Assembly (NCBI GenBank): GCA_905233405.1
Contig: CAJOEG010000017.1
Coordinates: forward strand, 1-33,942
DNA: 33,942 nucleotides
Source of the DNA: an uncultured Bacteroidales bacterium
GTDB taxonomy: Bacteria > Bacteroidota > Bacteroidia > Bacteroidales > ML635J-15
Direction of reading: 5' to 3'
Both the position numbers and the translations under genes were made by a program. This document shows, one piece after another, positions 31,315 through 33,942 of this stretch. The number at the start of each line of letters is the position of its first letter. Position 1 is the first letter of the stretch. The notes beneath the pieces are model-generated. The model made no database searches and was not told where the DNA came from. It saw nothing but the letters and a program-made list of their open reading frames with translations.

Positions 31315-33135
31315 ATGAAGATACGATTTCTATTCGCACTCGTCGCGCTGACAGCAACAATCGCAGCAACGGCACAGGAATATACTCAGGAGAAGATACT
31401 CTACAAGAACGGCAACACCAAGGAAGAAGGCTCCCTTTACCTTGGACTGCGTTTCGGTACGTGGACATTCTACACACCCGACGGAAAGGTTGCAGCAAAG
31501 ACCGACTTCTACAAGGATATGCTCCACGGCGAGAATACTACTTTCTACGACAATGGCAACAAGCACGAGATGTACAACTACCGAGCCAACAGCCGTCACG
31601 GAGCCTGCGAGGAATACTACGAGAACGGCAAACCGAAAATGAAAGGATTTTACAACAGCAACGTCCGTGACAGTATTTGGCAGTTGTTCTACGACAACGG
31701 AAATCAGCAGTCTGAAATCACATACAAGGATGGTAAAATCTTCAGCATCAACAAGTTCTACACCCGTGATGGCAAACAGACCGTGACTGCTGGAAACGGT
31801 TCGATGATAAATTACTACGACAGCGGCGCAAAGAACTCGGAAGGCAACATTAAGAATGGCGTTGAGGATGGCAAATGGATATACTACCACGAAAACGGCA
31901 AAAAGAAATCGGAAGGCACATTTGCTTCGGGCGAACGCGTAGGCGAATGGAAGGAATGGTACGACAACGGTCAACTAAAGACCGAAATCAACTACGAGAA
32001 CGGTCTAAATACCTTTTGGACACGCACCGGCACCAAAGAAATGGAAGGCATTATGGCCGACGGCAAGCGCGACAAGACTTGGACTTACTGGTACCGATCT
32101 GGCAAGGTGCGTAGCGTAAACAACTACAAGATGGATGTGCGTGACGGCTTGCAAACCAAGTACTTCGAAAATGGGCAGAAGGAGTCGGAAATGACTTACG
32201 TCAATGGCAAGCTCAACGGTGAAGCACACTTCTGGCTCGAAAACGGTCAGCCCGACATCGACGGAAACTTCAAGGACGACCTGCAGGAAGGCCTTTGGAC
32301 CTACTGGCGCAAGGACGGTCAGAAGGGCAACGAAGGAAAATACTCGAAAGGCAAGATGGATGGTCGCTGGACATACTGGTATTCAAACGGTCAAGTGTGG
32401 AAGCAAGTTGACTATACCGCAGGAATCCGCACTGGCGCGTGGCTCATCTTCTTCGAGAACGGACAGAGATTTCGCGAAGGTCAGTATGAAAACGACGAGG
32501 AAACTGGTCTGTGGACCGAATGGAACGAAGACGGCGTGATGGTTCTCCGTGGCAACTACAAGAACGGCATAATGGAAGGCAAATGGGAGGCTTGGCACGA
32601 CAACGGCAACAAGAAGTCGGTGGTGGAATATTGTGACGGACTACTTTGCGGAAAGAACTATTTCTGGTTTGAAAATGGCAAGCCACAATTTGAGGAAAGC
32701 TACAAGATTACCGATTCAAAAACAGGCGAAGGCAAAACTTCTGTACTTAACGGCGAATACAAAAACTTCAATATCCGTGGCGTTGAAATGATTAGCGGAA
32801 CCTACAATATGGGCAAGCGCAACGGCAAGTTCACATACCGCAACGCTAATGGCGGTGTCATTAAGGTCGAGTACTACAAGGACGACAAGCCCGATGGCAA
32901 GTGGCAAGAGTTCTACGACTTCGGAGGCGTGCAGACCGAAACCAACTACAAGAACGGCATGAAGGAAGGCAAGTTCACCCGCTATGACCAACGTGGCAAT
33001 ATAACATTCCAGTCGAAGTTCCTCGCCAACCGTCAGGTTGAAGTCATCGTAGATGACAACCCGAATTTGCCTCAGAACAAGCAAAAGGCGGGGCAGGGAA
33101 ATCAGCAGAATACGAGAAGCGTAGGATACAGATAG
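31315..33135 (+). CDS. Secreted MORN_2-repeat protein
   Basis: A 606-residue protein from ATG 31315 with signal peptide MKIRFLFALVALTATIAATAQ; an upstream in-frame TTG (31288) would spoil it. The mature part is almost wholly MORN-variant repeats of about 22-23 residues, pattern Y-x-N-G-x-x-x-x-E-x-x-Y-x-x-G-x-x-x-G-x-W. Examples are YYENGKPKMKGFYNSNVRDSIW and FFENGQRFREGQYENDEETGLW, roughly twenty copies. Such repeats form long beta-sheet stacks; proteins of this type are often labelled YwqK antitoxin-like, but that name is not supported here. It is probably a periplasmic or surface scaffold. No sorting domain is visible. Confidence 0.88.
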   Translation: MKIRFLFALVALTATIAATAQEYTQEKILYKNGNTKEEGSLYLGLRFGTWTFYTPDGKVAAKTDFYKDMLHGENTTFYDNGNKHEMYNYRANSRHGACEEYYENGKPKMKGFYNSNVRDSIWQLFYDNGNQQSEITYKDGKIFSINKFYTRDGKQTVTAGNGSMINYYDSGAKNSEGNIKNGVEDGKWIYYHENGKKKSEGTFASGERVGEWKEWYDNGQLKTEINYENGLNTFWTRTGTKEMEGIMADGKRDKTWTYWYRSGKVRSVNNYKMDVRDGLQTKYFENGQKESEMTYVNGKLNGEAHFWLENGQPDIDGNFKDDLQEGLWTYWRKDGQKGNEGKYSKGKMDGRWTYWYSNGQVWKQVDYTAGIRTGAWLIFFENGQRFREGQYENDEETGLWTEWNEDGVMVLRGNYKNGIMEGKWEAWHDNGNKKSVVEYCDGLLCGKNYFWFENGKPQFEESYKITDSKTGEGKTSVLNGEYKNFNIRGVEMISGTYNMGKRNGKFTYRNANGGVIKVEYYKDDKPDGKWQEFYDFGGVQTETNYKNGMKEGKFTRYDQRGNITFQSKFLANRQVEVIVDDNPNLPQNKQKAGQGNQQNTRSVGYR

Positions 33136-33149
33136 AAAGTTTCTAGGTT

Positions 33150-33310
33150 TCTGTGGCTGCGCCGTTTCTGAGTTTGAATGACTTCGCCGTTTCTAAGTTT
33201 CAGGTCTAAAGTTCAATAGTTCAAAGTTGTAGCGGCGCAATGTTTTGCGCTCGTTGAATGGTTTTAATGGCTACGTTCGTTTGAAGATTTGATTGCCTGC
33301 GGCATTTAAA
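33150..33310. repeat. Intergenic repeat cluster, CGCCGTTT type
   Basis: Units GTGGCTGCGCCGTTTCTGAG, ATGACTTCGCCGTTTCTAAG and GATTGCCTGCGGCATTTAAA sit between stretches of TTTGAA or TTCAAAG. A hairpin GCGCAA-TGTT-TTGCGC lies at 33235-33250. The unit resembles those at 10755-10815 and is non-coding. Confidence 0.5.
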
Positions 33311-33377
33311 GATTTTAAAATTTAAAAAAATTAATCCCCATCGGTCATTAAGAGTTTAATAAATCATAAGCATTTGC

Positions 33378-33942
33378 CTATATAAGTATTCTTGTTTTCT
33401 TCCTATATTCAGCGTATCCGGGTTTGTTTTTCAACTGGCGTTTTTCCATCAGAGGAATGCTGATGCCGAGAAATAGGGCTGTCATTGCTATCGGGCAGCA
33501 AATAAACCAGTTGAAACCGTTGAGCGAAGCGTACATTATCCATATTCCCCACCAGAATTGCACTTCTCCGAAATAATTCGGATGCCGTCCGTGTTTCCAT
33601 AGTCCTACATTGCAGTATTGTCCAGGATGTGTGGCACGGAAATCGTGAATTTGTTTGTCGGCGATAAGCTGAATGGTTGCTGACGAAAGGCATACGACAA
33701 AACCAAACCAAGTAAGGACATTTGCTGTTTCAACAGTCTCGTAAATCATAAGTCCTGGTAGCATGGCGGCAAAGACGACAAGCGTCGGCATCATATTCAG
33801 TCCGAAGAAATTTATTAGATGGAAAATAATTGGATGCTGAGTTTCTCGGTAGTGCGTATAACGCCAGTCCTCATGCGCGATGCCTTTGAAGGTGATTGCC
33901 CAGTTCCGCGTAAGACGAATGCCCCAGTACCACGATGCGACA
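33378..33942 (-). CDS. DUF1295 / steroid 5-alpha-reductase-like membrane protein, 5' partial
   Basis: The frame is open to the right edge, so the N-terminus is outside the window. The upstream part reads SWYWGIRLTRNWA and EDWRYTHYRETQHP, then FFGLNMMPTL. The C-terminal part holds DKQIHDFRATHPGQYCNVGLWKHGRHPNYFGEVQFWWGIWIMYAS and ends in a basic KPGYAEYRKKTRILI. These are hallmarks of the DUF1295 family, related to isoprenylcysteine methyltransferases and steroid reductases, with several membrane helices. The HPNYFGE motif is the conserved cofactor-site region. Substrate unknown. Confidence 0.88.
   Translation of the reverse strand, partial: VASWYWGIRLTRNWAITFKGIAHEDWRYTHYRETQHPIIFHLINFFGLNMMPTLVVFAAMLPGLMIYETVETANVLTWFGFVVCLSSATIQLIADKQIHDFRATHPGQYCNVGLWKHGRHPNYFGEVQFWWGIWIMYASLNGFNWFICCPIAMTALFLGISIPLMEKRQLKNKPGYAEYRKKTRILI

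Noticed and set aside
31315..33135. YwqK-type antitoxin
   Set aside because: MORN_2 proteins are often named so by automatic annotation, but this one has a signal peptide, about twenty repeats and no toxin beside it.

Overview
The window looks like chromosome of a member of the Bacteroidota, most likely an uncultured Bacteroidales. The evidence is a type IX secretion (T9SS) sorting domain on a repeat adhesin, many promoters of the TAnnTTTG type, DUF4476, GIN-domain (DUF2807) and surface-antigen families typical of the phylum, and almost no Shine-Dalgarno sequences. No phage, insertion sequence or CRISPR array was seen.

Layout. 1-3638: 3' part of a giant T9SS adhesin (fibronectin-III-like repeats, then eight 49-residue GCDS repeats) with a palindromic REP-like element inside its sorting domain. 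3924-7090: thrS-infC-rpmI-rplT, closed by a strong terminator. 7453-9018: secreted protein and lipoprotein pair. 9095-10512: a small radical SAM enzyme with two tandem paralogous small Cys-motif proteins; the proximal one has a frameshifted tail carrying repeated [L/V]xGx[V/M] motifs. This is the best candidate for an undescribed system. 10513-10829: intergenic repeats. 10830-13549: ABC ATPase, permease, YtrA-like GntR regulator and GIN-domain protein, with a clear palindromic operator on the promoter. 13834-17237: secreted propeller-like protein, GT2 glycosyltransferase and a Wzx-like flippase. 17387-18671: ferredoxin, CWC protein, tRNA-Cys and a HigBA toxin-antitoxin pair with its own operator. 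18864-23021: frameshifted DUF4476 protein, asnB, fumC. 23185-26378: a TolB-propeller/surface-antigen outer membrane protein broken by two frameshifts. 26403-28748: DMT transporter and dnaA. 29278-31099: secreted protein plus LuxE-like acyl-protein synthetase. 31315-33135: MORN-repeat secreted protein. 33378-end: partial DUF1295 membrane reductase.

Four genes or gene parts are interrupted by single-base frame changes, and all four need one base to be skipped. That may be assembly error or real decay, so these loci should be read with caution. Housekeeping genes (translation, dnaA, fumC) sit among envelope and surface genes (Wzx, GT2, adhesin, OMP, GIN), as is common in this phylum.
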